In this document: piece after piece, positions 25,144 through 34,243 of the stretch
How the letters are laid out: every line of letters starts with the position of its first letter
Position numbering within the stretch: the first letter of the stretch is position 1
From: Nitrospira_D sp035465795
Lineage (GTDB): Bacteria; Nitrospirota; Nitrospiria; Nitrospirales; Nitrospiraceae
Direction: 5' to 3'
Assembly: GCF_049546785.1 (NCBI RefSeq)
Contig: NZ_JBMWAN010000001.1
Coordinates: 434,001 to 498,000 of the forward strand
DNA: 64,000 nt
Made by a program: the position numbers and the translations under genes
Notes under the pieces: model-generated
Told to the model about the DNA's origin: nothing
Seen by the model: the letters and a program-made list of their open reading frames with translations, nothing else
The model's database searches: none

Positions 25144-27573
25144 TCACTCCGCGAGCGCCTTGTGCGCGCGAGCCTCGCGGAGGGCCTGCTGCTCCGCCTC
25201 GGAGGCGGCCGCTTTCTTCTCCTTCAGCTCGATTGTGACGCTGTGGATCTTCCCGGTGAACCTCGACTTCGCTTCCGATCCGATCGCCTCGACCACCGGC
25301 GTGGCCAGATCTATGCCAACATCAGCGGTCTCGTCGGCCGAAAAGATCATCGGCTGAGTCCGCTCGATGCGCCCTTCCCCCACCTTATGGTCGTTCACGT
25401 ACAGCGTGCCCGTTCCGCCCTTGCCCAAGCCGCCACCGTCGTAAGCGAACTCGAAGCGGATGGTGGACTTGCCGGGCTTCAGCGCTTCGTTGGATGCGAC
25501 CGTAAATCGTTGCAGGCCGAGGAAGTTATAGTCATAGGCAGGAATCCCGTCCTTCACGTACAAGGCCCAGCCTCCGAAGCGACCGCCCTGCACCATGATG
25601 GCTCCATGAGCCTTGGTCCCTTCGGGGACTTCCACTGTCGCCGTGATGGTCTTGGACTGACTCTTGATATTGAGAAACACGTTTTCCGTCATGCCGGTCA
25701 TGCCGTCGGCCAGGGTCAGCGAGGTGCGTCCTGCCATCAAATCAGGACGGTTCACCATGGAAGGGACGATCCGTTCGAACACCCGGTCGTCGATCGGGAG
25801 CGCATGGTTCTTCTCCGCCTCGGACATGAACAGGACCTGCAGCTCCGCGAGCCTCTCCGGATATTTCGCCGACAAGTCGTGCACCAGACTGAAGTCGTTA
25901 CGCGTGTCGTACAGTTCCCAAATATCCTCGGTGAGCGGCCGCCGGGGCTTGGGTTCCCAGGGCGCCCGATGGATGGTCCTGGCCAGCCAGCCGTCCTGAT
26001 AGATGGCGCGATTCCCGAACATCTCGAAGTACTGGGTGGTATGCCGATCCTTCGCCTTGGCGTTGTCGAAGGAATAGACCATGCTCACGCCATCCATCGG
26101 TCGCTGCGGCGTGCCGTTGACCACTTTGGGCTCAGGCAGACCGGCTGCTTCGAGGATGGTCGGCGCAACGTCGATCACATGGCTGAACTGTGTGCGCAGT
26201 TCGCCCCTGGTCTTGATGCCTTTGGGCCAGCGGATGGCCATGCCGACCTTGGTCCCGCCGAAGTCGGATCCCATCTGCTTGGTCCATTGGTAAGGGGTGT
26301 CAAACGCCACCGCCCAGCCGGCCGCCATGTGCGGGTAGGTCTGGGGGCCACCCCACTGGTCGAGGTGTTTGAGCATGTCCGCAACCTGCTCCTGGACCCC
26401 GTTGAAGTAGGTCATCTCACTGAACATGCCGTTCATGCCGCCCTCGGCGCTGGTGCCGTTGTCGCCGTAGATCAGGACGACGATGGTGTTGTCGAGCTGC
26501 CCGGTTTCCCTGATGCCCTCGATGACCCGACCGATCTCGTGGTCAGTCATCTCCACGAAGGCGGCAAACACCTCGGCCTGGCGCGCGAACAGCCTCTTCT
26601 CGTCATCGTTCAGCGCGTTCCAAGCCCGGATCGCCTCAGGCTTGGGCGCGAGCGTCGTCCCCTTGGGCACGACGCCACGCTCAATCTGGCGCGCCAGAAT
26701 CTCTTCCCGCAGCCTATCCCAGCCCTGGTCGAACTTGCCTTTCCAGCGGGCAATCCATTCCTTCGGCACATGGTGCGGTGCGTGGGTGGCGCCCGGTGCG
26801 AAGTAGGCGAAGAAAGGCTTGTCCGGCGTCAGCGCCTTCTGGTACTTGATCCAGGCCACCGCTTGATCGGTCATGTCGGTCAGGAAGTGGTAGTTCGGAT
26901 CGTCCGGCAGCTCGACCTGATGGGTTCCGTCATAGACGAACGGCGCCCACTGGTTGGTCTCGCCGCCGAGGAAACCATAGAACTTGTCGAAACCTTGGCG
27001 GGTCGGCCAGCGATCGAAGGGGCCGGCGACGCTCGCTTCCCAGGCCGCGAGTTCATGCCACTTGCCGAACGCGCCGGTGCTGTACCCGTTCAAGCGCAGC
27101 ATCTCGGCCAACGGGGCGACCTCGTTAGGAATCTGGCCCGTGTTCCCGGGGAATGCCGTGCCCATCTCGATGATCGCACCCATGTTATTGACGTGGTGGT
27201 TCCGTCCGCTCTTGAGTGCGGCGCGCGTCGGCGAACACACAGCCGTGGTGTGGAAGTTGTTGTAGAACAAACCTTCGCGGGCAATCTGCTCGAAGGTCGG
27301 CGTGCCGACCGGCCCGCCGAAGGTGCTGGTGCCGGCAAAGCCGAGGTCGTCGACAAGGACCACGAGCACGTTCGGCGCTCCCTCCGGCGCCTTCACCTGG
27401 AAATGGGGCGGCGGTGTGGCCTTGCGGACATCGAGTTCGCTGGCCGGCTTGACCCTGGGCTCCGGAATCGGCAACACCGTCCGGTCGAGCTTGTCCGCAG
27501 CATGACCCGCCGTGACGCCCCCTAACACCAGCCCGACGGCCAGCGTAAGGATGATGGGAGTGCGTTGCTTCAT
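25144..27573 (-). CDS. Periplasmic arylsulfatase, Cys-type (sulfatase 3)
   Basis: An 809-residue protein with a Sec signal peptide ending VTAGHAADK. It shares its whole architecture with sulfatase 1: APNVLVVLVDDLGFAG metal site, C113 in VCSPTRAALKSGR for formylglycine, GAFGKWHE, YGDNGTSAEGG, GWAVAFDTPYQWTKQ, and a C-terminal LamG-like domain with GGRFGGWALYVKDG and GGGLGKGGTGTLYVND. The start at 27573 follows AAGGAGG; the upstream extension overlaps the end of the FGE gene and is unlikely. It lies 37 bases after that gene, so co-expression with its maturase is likely. Substrate unknown. Confidence 0.92.
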   Translation of the reverse strand: MKQRTPIILTLAVGLVLGGVTAGHAADKLDRTVLPIPEPRVKPASELDVRKATPPPHFQVKAPEGAPNVLVVLVDDLGFAGTSTFGGPVGTPTFEQIAREGLFYNNFHTTAVCSPTRAALKSGRNHHVNNMGAIIEMGTAFPGNTGQIPNEVAPLAEMLRLNGYSTGAFGKWHELAAWEASVAGPFDRWPTRQGFDKFYGFLGGETNQWAPFVYDGTHQVELPDDPNYHFLTDMTDQAVAWIKYQKALTPDKPFFAYFAPGATHAPHHVPKEWIARWKGKFDQGWDRLREEILARQIERGVVPKGTTLAPKPEAIRAWNALNDDEKRLFARQAEVFAAFVEMTDHEIGRVIEGIRETGQLDNTIVVLIYGDNGTSAEGGMNGMFSEMTYFNGVQEQVADMLKHLDQWGGPQTYPHMAAGWAVAFDTPYQWTKQMGSDFGGTKVGMAIRWPKGIKTRGELRTQFSHVIDVAPTILEAAGLPEPKVVNGTPQRPMDGVSMVYSFDNAKAKDRHTTQYFEMFGNRAIYQDGWLARTIHRAPWEPKPRRPLTEDIWELYDTRNDFSLVHDLSAKYPERLAELQVLFMSEAEKNHALPIDDRVFERIVPSMVNRPDLMAGRTSLTLADGMTGMTENVFLNIKSQSKTITATVEVPEGTKAHGAIMVQGGRFGGWALYVKDGIPAYDYNFLGLQRFTVASNEALKPGKSTIRFEFAYDGGGLGKGGTGTLYVNDHKVGEGRIERTQPMIFSADETADVGIDLATPVVEAIGSEAKSRFTGKIHSVTIELKEKKAAASEAEQQALREARAHKALAE

Positions 27574-27610
27574 CGTTCGCCTCCTTGATGATTTTGTAAC
27601 TGTCAGTCGA

Positions 27611-28819
27611 TCAACGCGCATCGCGCACGAGCCGGAAGCCGACATGGTTCGTCCCCGTGTCAGGCTCCCCCTTGCCGCGACCGCCCGCGATATAGCGCGC
27701 GCAATACTGGTCGGTGCAGAGGAAGGAGCCGCCCTTATGGACTTTCTTCTTCACCCCCGGTTCACTCGGATCAATGCTGCTCGTGGGACCCTGGGGGTTT
27801 CGTGTGATGGCACCGGCGGCGGCCAGTTGCTGATAATAGTCAGGCCGGTACCAATCGCTCGTCCACTCCCACACGTTGCCCGCCATGTCATAGAGCCCGT
27901 AGTTATTGGGCGGAAACGAGCCCACAGGCGCGGCGCGCTCATAGCCGTCTTCGTTTGTATTCTTGTCCGGGAAATGTCCCTGGAAGGTGTTCGCCATGAA
28001 CCTGCCGTCGGGTTTCAACTCGTCGCCCCATGCGTAGGGTTTGCGGTCGAGGCCACCACGTGCGGCAAACTCAAATTCGGCTTCGGTGGGCAGCCGTTTG
28101 CCGGCCCATTTCGCATAGGCCAGCGCATCTTCATACGCGATGTGGACCACAGGATAATTCCCACGGCCCTTGAGATTGCTCTTGGGACCTTCCGGGTGTC
28201 GCCAACTTGCCCCGTCGACGTAGGACCACCATTGGAAGTAATCGTTCAATTTCACCGGATGATCGGGCGGCGAGAAGACGACGGACCCGGCCACGAGATT
28301 GTCCGGCGGCGCGCCGGGGAAATCCTCCGCGCGCAGCGTCCGCTCGGCGACCGTCACATACTTGGTGGCTGTCACGAACTTCTCGAACTGGTCATTCGTG
28401 ACTTCCGTCTTGTCCATCCAGAATCCGTCCAGGGATACCCGATGCCACGGCTGCGCATCCGGAAACTCGTCCGCCCCCATCCAGAACTCCCCGCCGGGAA
28501 TCCAGGCCATCCCCTCCGGTGCCGGGCCTGGTGGAGGCTGAACCTTCGTGCCTGGCGAGTTGCTGACCGGCTGGGCTGTTTGGACAGTTGCCGCAACCGG
28601 TTGGACGGTGACAGGGGCTACGGCGCCTCGACCGGCCTTCGCAGCGGATACGCCCATGTCGCAGGTCATGCCGGACGCCGGCGATGGGGTGACCGACGGA
28701 GAGGTCTTACCGGAGCTGTACCACCAGGCACCCAGCACGAGACCGGAGAACAACCCCGATCCGAGTATGAGGACGACCGTACGCGGCGTTTTCGTTGCAG
28801 GACGCTGCCTCTGGACCAC
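27611..28819 (-). CDS. Membrane-anchored formylglycine-generating enzyme
   Basis: A 402-residue SUMF1/FGE-family protein. After a basic N-terminus (MVQRQRPATKTPR) a single hydrophobic segment (about 15-35) acts as an anchor, then a Pro/Thr/Val-rich linker to about residue 100. The FGE domain runs from GMAWIPGGEFWMGADEF, through GKRLPTEAEFEFAARGG, MAGNVWEWTSDWY, to KGGSFLCTDQYC and NHVGFRLV. C368 and C373 reproduce the C-x4-C copper site of human FGE, so it should convert a sulfatase Cys to formylglycine with O2. Charge distribution predicts the catalytic domain in the periplasm. Start is GTG. First gene of the sulfatase operon. Confidence 0.9.
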   Translation of the reverse strand: MVQRQRPATKTPRTVVLILGSGLFSGLVLGAWWYSSGKTSPSVTPSPASGMTCDMGVSAAKAGRGAVAPVTVQPVAATVQTAQPVSNSPGTKVQPPPGPAPEGMAWIPGGEFWMGADEFPDAQPWHRVSLDGFWMDKTEVTNDQFEKFVTATKYVTVAERTLRAEDFPGAPPDNLVAGSVVFSPPDHPVKLNDYFQWWSYVDGASWRHPEGPKSNLKGRGNYPVVHIAYEDALAYAKWAGKRLPTEAEFEFAARGGLDRKPYAWGDELKPDGRFMANTFQGHFPDKNTNEDGYERAAPVGSFPPNNYGLYDMAGNVWEWTSDWYRPDYYQQLAAAGAITRNPQGPTSSIDPSEPGVKKKVHKGGSFLCTDQYCARYIAGGRGKGEPDTGTNHVGFRLVRDAR

Positions 28820-28950
28820 GGTGGCTTTCTCCCATCAGGTCAATAGGTGGGCTTCGATTTCGGCAACGGCACCTGGAACCCTACGATCCCCTGCAGGCGA
28901 TGCGGCAGAAGCGCCGATTCACCCCGATCGCTCCCGTGATGACCCCGCCG

Positions 28951-28979
28951 ATCGCGCGCCGGTCGCAACGGCGCGCGAT
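28951..28979 (-). terminator. GC-rich hairpin upstream of the FGE gene
   Basis: A perfect 11-bp inverted repeat (28951-28961 and 28969-28979) with a 7-base loop lies between the end of the barrel gene at 29057 and the FGE start at 28819. It could end barrel transcription on the minus strand, though no T-run follows. Confidence 0.45.
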
Positions 28980-29056
28980 TCTATGGGAAATGCTCATTAC
29001 TTACAAATGGTGATCGGGCTGATCCCGTAATGGAATCCTGTGCCGACACCGTAGGG

Positions 29057-30076
29057 TCAGAACATATAACGAATGCCGACTTGCGTAAACCAATCGTAGG
29101 CCCCGGGAACGCCATTGCCCCACAAGCCCACTGCCGGTCGGCACCAGGCGCGGAAGTGGTCCCCCAGTCTTCTCCCCACTTCGAACTCCAGGTTCATCGC
29201 GGTCTTGCCTTTTTGGTTCCAATCCACATACAGACCTGGTTCCATCGTCGTCCACCAGAGGTTGTTCGCCCAGGTTGTCGTGAACTCCAAACCCATTTTT
29301 GTGGTGTTCACGTCTTTCCGGCTCGGATCTCCCCCGATTGAGACAGTTTGCTGCACCGCCGGGAGAAACACCGTATTCAGTGCCTGAATCGGGATGGAAA
29401 ACGTCAGCTCGGGAGCGACCAGGTATTTGCCTCGTCCCAGGTTCGGATCGCTCGCCGTGGGAAACACCACCTGAGTATCGAGAAAGGCGGTGAACGCAGG
29501 CCGCGTCCATATCTGGCCTCCAAGTCTCGCCGAGACATCACCCAACCCGGACACGGATGTGCTTCCGGACGCCTGCGGGTCGATTCCTCGAAAGGGAACA
29601 TCCGCCCTGAAAATCAACCGGTCGCCCAGTGGAAGATCAAGCCGCTCCACGTTTTCCAACTGGAAAGAGCCGTCTCGCCGCTCACGGTATTCTCCGGAGA
29701 CTTGGAAACGACCGATGACCGCGGTTCTGTTGGTCCCGTTGTCCCCCGAGAGGACGTTCAGGAGACGGTTGGAGATGTCGCTGAGCAGGTCTTTCGCGGG
29801 GCGGCGCTCGTATTGCACCTGAGGGGCTTCTTGTGGCGCCTCGCGTTCTTCCTCCGCCGCCGGTTCCTTCTCCTTCGGCGCTGCTGCCTCCGGCTTCCCG
29901 GGGGGAGGCTGCGCCGGTTGGACGACTGCCGGACCGGACTCCTCGGGCAAGTCCAGTTCCAGGTCCTGAGCGAGGACCGGCAGCGCGTGCGCGATTGAAA
30001 GAAGGATGAAGAGCGCCAGGCTCACCGCAGCCGGCCGCCCATTCTGTCTGCTCGGAGATGTGGGATTGCGTCTCAT
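29057..30076 (-). CDS. Outer-membrane beta-barrel, third member of the duplicated barrel family
   Basis: About 339 residues from ATG 30076. The signal peptide ends LPVLAQDLEL; an unusual Pro/Glu/Ala-rich linker follows. The barrel begins TAVIGRFQVSGEYRERRDG and ends TQVGIRYMF. The layout and motifs such as GRGKYLVAPELTFSIP, QQTVSIGGDPSRKDVNTTK and LEFEVGRRLGDH align with the proteins at 12985 and 33182, but it is more diverged. No clear ribosome-binding site supports this start; an upstream ATG at 30130 is an alternative. Divergent from the TPR gene. Confidence 0.72.
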   Translation of the reverse strand: MRRNPTSPSRQNGRPAAVSLALFILLSIAHALPVLAQDLELDLPEESGPAVVQPAQPPPGKPEAAAPKEKEPAAEEEREAPQEAPQVQYERRPAKDLLSDISNRLLNVLSGDNGTNRTAVIGRFQVSGEYRERRDGSFQLENVERLDLPLGDRLIFRADVPFRGIDPQASGSTSVSGLGDVSARLGGQIWTRPAFTAFLDTQVVFPTASDPNLGRGKYLVAPELTFSIPIQALNTVFLPAVQQTVSIGGDPSRKDVNTTKMGLEFTTTWANNLWWTTMEPGLYVDWNQKGKTAMNLEFEVGRRLGDHFRAWCRPAVGLWGNGVPGAYDWFTQVGIRYMF

Positions 30077-30291
30077 ATGCCCGGATGAGGTGGACCATAA
30101 TGCCCCACAGAAGCGGATGACGGATACCATGGGCCTGAGAGAATCGCAATAGAAGAAGGGAGGCGCCCGGCGCGGCCTCTCGATTTCCCGACCGCTTTCG
30201 ATGTATGGTGCGACATATACTTGCGTTGTGCGTAATCCGGGGCCGATGCCCACGACGAGATATCCAGCCGCAACCGGACATGAGAGAGACG

Positions 30292-31692
30292 ATGTCAGCA
30301 CTCCCCCGTCCGACAATTCGACACCGGCTTCAGTCTGCCGGCCTTCTGGTTCTGCTGAGCCTCTGCCTCTGGTCGCTCCCCACCGGCTCTGATGCCCTCC
30401 TCATGGATGCGACGGCCTACAACGACATGGGCGTCGTGCAGCAGAGCAAAGGCGATCTGGACGGCGCCATTGAAAACTATCGCGAGGCATTGAAGCTCAA
30501 GCCCGACTTTCCTGAGGCGATGTATAACCTGGGTGTGGCCCTCCAGGCCAAAGGCGATCTGGACGGCGCCATCGCGCAATACCGCGCGGTGCTGAAGCTG
30601 ACGCCGGACGAACCGGATGTATACGGGAACCTCGGCAACGCGCTGAAGTCCAAGGGAAACCTGGATGCGGCCGTCGAAGCCTACCGCACCGCGCTCAGGC
30701 TGGATCCCGACCACCCCAACATCCACTACAATCTGGCCATCGCGTTGCGGGCCAAAGGGGATCTGGACGGCGCCATCGCGGAATACCGCGAAGCGATCAG
30801 GGTGCAGCCCGAGGACGTGAGCGCCCGGAATAATTTAGGCATCCTGCTCCAGAGCAAGGGTTTGACCGATGAGGCGATCGAGCAGTACCGCGAAGCGGTC
30901 CGGGTGCAACCTAATCATGTCAACGCCCATTACAGCCTCGGCACCGCGCTCCACACAAAAAACGATCTTGAGGGGGCCATTGCGGAGTACCGGACCGTCA
31001 TCCGGCTTCAACCGGCTCACGTCGCAGCCCACAACAACCTGGGCATCGCCCTGCAATCAACGGGTGACTTCGCGGGCGCCATCGCCCAGTATCAGGCGGC
31101 GATCTCCCTCAAGCCCGACCACGTCAAAGCCCATTACAATCTGGGCATCGCGCAGCACGAAGCCCACGATCTGGATGGAGCGATCGCCTCGTTCCGTCAG
31201 GCGATCAAGCTCCAGCCCGATTACGTAAACGCGCACCAAGGTCTTGCCGACGCGCTTCAGGAAAAGGGCGATCTCACTGCCGCGATGGCGGAGTATCGGA
31301 CCGTGCTTCGCCTCCAGCCGACTCATGCCGCCGCGCTGTTGAACCTGGGCGCGGCCTTACAGGCGAACGGCGATCTCGACGGAGCGATTGCCACCTACCG
31401 TCAACTCCTCAGCGTGCAGCCGGAACGCGCGCGCGCCCGTTATAACCTGGGCGTCGCACTCCAGGCCAAAGGCGACCCGGATGCGGCCCTTGAACAATAT
31501 CGAACGCTCGTGAATCTGCGGCCGGACTATGCGCCCGGCTTCTATGCGCTGGGAGAACTCTCGGCACAGAAGGGACTGCGCAAAGAGGCCGCAGCGGCGC
31601 TGCGGGACTATCTGGCCAAGGAGAAGGATACGCCCGACACCCACCAGCGCATTGAGAACGCCCGCGCCCGATTGAAAGAACTCGAGAGCTAG
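30292..31692 (+). CDS. Exported TPR-repeat protein
   Basis: A 466-residue protein: a signal-like segment (LLVLLSLCLWSLPTGSDA) then twelve consecutive 34-residue tetratricopeptide repeats, almost the entire mature length, each of the type YNLGVALQAKGDLDGAIAQY...P. Several repeats are near-identical at DNA level (ggcgatctggacggcgccat recurs at 30451 and 30553, with a one-base variant near 30757), pointing to recent internal expansion. TPR arrays are scaffolds for protein interaction; the partner is unknown. A GAGAGA purine run precedes the ATG at 30292; ATG 30280 is also possible. It diverges from a barrel gene and converges on a lipoprotein gene. Confidence 0.85.
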   Translation: MSALPRPTIRHRLQSAGLLVLLSLCLWSLPTGSDALLMDATAYNDMGVVQQSKGDLDGAIENYREALKLKPDFPEAMYNLGVALQAKGDLDGAIAQYRAVLKLTPDEPDVYGNLGNALKSKGNLDAAVEAYRTALRLDPDHPNIHYNLAIALRAKGDLDGAIAEYREAIRVQPEDVSARNNLGILLQSKGLTDEAIEQYREAVRVQPNHVNAHYSLGTALHTKNDLEGAIAEYRTVIRLQPAHVAAHNNLGIALQSTGDFAGAIAQYQAAISLKPDHVKAHYNLGIAQHEAHDLDGAIASFRQAIKLQPDYVNAHQGLADALQEKGDLTAAMAEYRTVLRLQPTHAAALLNLGAALQANGDLDGAIATYRQLLSVQPERARARYNLGVALQAKGDPDAALEQYRTLVNLRPDYAPGFYALGELSAQKGLRKEAAAALRDYLAKEKDTPDTHQRIENARARLKELES

Positions 31693-31746
31693 CCGTCCCG
31701 CGCCTCTCCCTCTCCACAGGCGGTTGAGAAACGGCAACCGGATCGA

Positions 31747-32328
31747 TCAGAGGATCCGCTCGGCCTGCGCGGCTTCGATGAACCGGCGCATGCAGTCTGC
31801 GACTCCCTTGCGAATCAGAATCCCGTCTTGAACGAGTCTGTTCGGCCCCGTCTCAACCGCGGAACAGCGCCAGGAAAAGAGGGTCCGCTCGCCCGACTGC
31901 ACCGTATAGTCCGCCGCTAGTTCGAACGACCGGTCCTCATCGCTTCTCCAGTCGAGATAAAACCGCGTGATGGTCCCGGACACGACGCGATCACTCGAAT
32001 CACTCACGGTGTACCCCGACCGGCCGAGTTCCAGCCTGAGCGCGTCCGAGAAGAACACCCCGATTTCCTTGGTGAGGAATAATTCGGTCTTGGATGACGG
32101 GTTGCTTTCGACCTGACGCGGACGCACGCGATGCTCATCGGATGCTTGATAGTGGAACGGCGCGGTCCCGACCGTGCCTTGTCCTCTGAGCGGATTACTC
32201 GGCTGATAATCGAGGGACACCATCCTGGGACAGCCTGTCGCGGTCACGACGCAGAGCAGGAGCCCGATCGTCCATAGATACGAGCGGCCTCGAAAGCCCC
32301 TCGTGCCGGTCCGAACTTCAGTGATCAT
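31747..32328 (-). CDS. Lipoprotein, YajG-like in outline
   Basis: A 193-residue protein with lipobox VVTATGC (Cys33). The mature part has VGTAPFHYQ, GVFFSDALRLELGRSGYTV, and VVSGTITRFYLDW followed by a FELAADYTV strand and a final Cys. This order (lipobox, paired domain with VSGTI strand) resembles the YajG/uncharacterised lipoprotein families thought to act at the outer membrane; the assignment is tentative. GGGGGAG precedes the ATG at 32328. Last gene of the envelope run on this strand. Confidence 0.65.
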   Translation of the reverse strand: MITEVRTGTRGFRGRSYLWTIGLLLCVVTATGCPRMVSLDYQPSNPLRGQGTVGTAPFHYQASDEHRVRPRQVESNPSSKTELFLTKEIGVFFSDALRLELGRSGYTVSDSSDRVVSGTITRFYLDWRSDEDRSFELAADYTVQSGERTLFSWRCSAVETGPNRLVQDGILIRKGVADCMRRFIEAAQAERIL

Positions 32329-32533
32329 CACACTCCCCCGATGATGGCTGGAACAATTGTATGGACCCGGGCCGTTCTATTCATCCTTTGCCGGCACCTC
32401 CACGACACGAAGTTGCCACCCTTCGTCCGGGCCCACGGCACACGCTATTCCCCATCCGCCGGATGACGGTGGCCGGCCGCGAATCTGTTATGCGGCCGTT
32501 CCGCGCCCCTGATCTACGCCCCGACGCGTCCCA

Positions 32534-33037
32534 TTACTTCTTGATCAGCGGAAAACCCTCCGCTAGTTGGACATCCACCAGTTGCTGAAGCCGGCGTTCA
32601 ATTTGGAGAAACCGTACCGCCGTCTTGGGAGACAACACCCCCGTCAGCTCTTGAAAGTATTTCTTCCGCAGATCGAGCGTCATCTGATCCACTTCGAACA
32701 CGCTCTGCGCCAACTCCTTCGCGCGCGCGCCGTCAAGGTTGTCGTGTGAGGCCATATAATCCCGGATCACGGCGATCTTCTTGTCGTTGATGGCGGCCAG
32801 TTCCACCTCATATTGCCGGTACAGAGGCCAGAAGGCATCGGCTTCCTTGCCGGTGAATTGCATCCGCTCTGCAATCATCTCCATCTTCTTCGTCCGGACG
32901 TCCGCGCGCAACAACTCGACATCCGAGCCGGAATCACGCCCTTCGGCATGGAGAACTGCTTGAAGCGGCGCGCTAAGACCCGCTGCCGCCATGGTCACCG
33001 TGAAGACCGTGACGAGCCCTGCTGTTCTTGTCATCAT
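32534..33037 (-). CDS. Small secreted helical protein, paralogue of the 10635-11132 product
   Basis: The 167-residue product starts MMTRTAGLVTVFTVTMAAA with a signal peptide ending near LQAVLHAEG. The mature part is helical and charged, with FTGKEADAFWPLYRQYEVEL and an end QLAEGFPLIKK. It lines up with the 10635 protein across its length. GAGGAGGA lies ahead of ATG 33037. It follows the barrel gene 33182-34147, whose close copy (12985) is near the other paralogue, so a barrel plus helper module seems to have been duplicated. Confidence 0.72.
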   Translation of the reverse strand: MMTRTAGLVTVFTVTMAAAGLSAPLQAVLHAEGRDSGSDVELLRADVRTKKMEMIAERMQFTGKEADAFWPLYRQYEVELAAINDKKIAVIRDYMASHDNLDGARAKELAQSVFEVDQMTLDLRKKYFQELTGVLSPKTAVRFLQIERRLQQLVDVQLAEGFPLIKK

Positions 33038-33181
33038 TGCGTCCTCCTCGGATAGATTAGCCTTGCCCCCAAAGATAGGAGCAAGCAGGCGCTTGATTAC
33101 GCCTGCCAACGTCATCGACCCAGCCCCCGGATGTGCAGGCCATCGCGGACTTACCGCAACCCAACGGGTGACAGCCTCTTG

Positions 33182-34147
33182 CTAGAAACTGGGGAACATA
33201 TAACGCACGCCGGCCTCGACATTCCAGTCATAGGCCCCGATCAGATCCCGCCCGAACACTCCGATCCCCGGCCTGGCGTACACCCCCCAGCGTCCCACGA
33301 CACTCCGCCCGACTTCTAGTTCCAGAGTCAGGCTGCCTTTCGCGTTCCGCTCCCAATCGATCTGCCACACCGTCTGCGCGATGCTCCACCAACGCCCGGC
33401 CCAGAACGAATTGATTTGTGCGGTGAGCCGCGAGAGATTCAACGCCTTTCGAGCCGGATCGCCCCCAATGGAAACTTGTTGCGTGAACAACCCGATCAGG
33501 AAGGACTCCCATTGGGGAAGAAACCGGGCCGTGGCAATGGTGGGGCCCACCGTGTACTTGCCGAGGCCCAAACCGGTCTCGGCGGCGGTCGGCATCGTTG
33601 AGACCACCCCGACGAGGAGGGCGTATTCGGGCGTGTTATAGGCACGCCACCCGGCTGTGACGGCGAGGTCGCTGAAGCCTTGCATGCTGGTGGCGCCGGG
33701 CCGATCTGGGTCGCTCCATTTCAGGAACGGCGCATCCACGCGGAGCAAGAAATCCTTCCGGAACGGCAGATCGACCCGGGCAATGGTATCGCTGGCTCGC
33801 GCTCCCTGAGCCAGGTCGTTGTAGGCGGAAGACAGTTGCATGCGGCCCACGATGGCGGTGGGGTCGGTCCCATACTTAGCCGCCAGTATTCTGAGCCGCT
33901 CGGCTTCTTCCCGCTGCTCCGGCGTCACCGGCTGCGGCCCCAGCCTTTTGAAGAGGCGGCGTTTCGGGGGAACGACATCGGGCTCTTCCGCCGGCTCGTC
34001 CATCTCCAGTTTCGGGCCCGATTCCGGGGCGCTCCGCACCGGCGGCTCGGACCTTGGTTCCTGTCCCAGCCCGACCAGGGGGCTGGCGAGGATGAGTGCC
34101 AGCACCCAGCCGCCTACCCGGGCGAGAGCGGTTCCTGAACTCGCCAT
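33182..34147 (-). CDS. Outer-membrane beta-barrel (transporter-like), copy 2 of a duplicated gene
   Basis: A 321-residue protein that matches the 12985-13974 product almost throughout: shared EPPVRSAPESGPK, LFKRLGPQPVTPEQREEAER, LAAKYGTDPTAIVGRMQLSS and the C-terminal EAGVRYMFPSF. Only the signal peptide (ALARVGGWVLALILASPLVG) and a few linker residues differ clearly. The near-absence of silent changes in the middle indicates recent duplication or gene conversion. ATG 34147 matches the paralogue's likely start; the frame runs back to 34228. Upstream is a lipoprotein gene and downstream the helical secreted protein. Confidence 0.75.
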   Translation of the reverse strand: MASSGTALARVGGWVLALILASPLVGLGQEPRSEPPVRSAPESGPKLEMDEPAEEPDVVPPKRRLFKRLGPQPVTPEQREEAERLRILAAKYGTDPTAIVGRMQLSSAYNDLAQGARASDTIARVDLPFRKDFLLRVDAPFLKWSDPDRPGATSMQGFSDLAVTAGWRAYNTPEYALLVGVVSTMPTAAETGLGLGKYTVGPTIATARFLPQWESFLIGLFTQQVSIGGDPARKALNLSRLTAQINSFWAGRWWSIAQTVWQIDWERNAKGSLTLELEVGRSVVGRWGVYARPGIGVFGRDLIGAYDWNVEAGVRYMFPSF

Positions 34148-34243
34148 CCGGGGCAGCCGGCAAAGGCGGCTCTCGCGAACGTCAACATCATGTACGACCT
34201 CAACCGGCTCATTCCCACAACAGGTCATTATGCGTTTCCTGTC

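Noticed and set aside
28951..28979. Hairpin considered as a transposon end or attC-like site
   Set aside because: No transposase, integron integrase or direct repeats lie nearby; a transcription hairpin is simpler.
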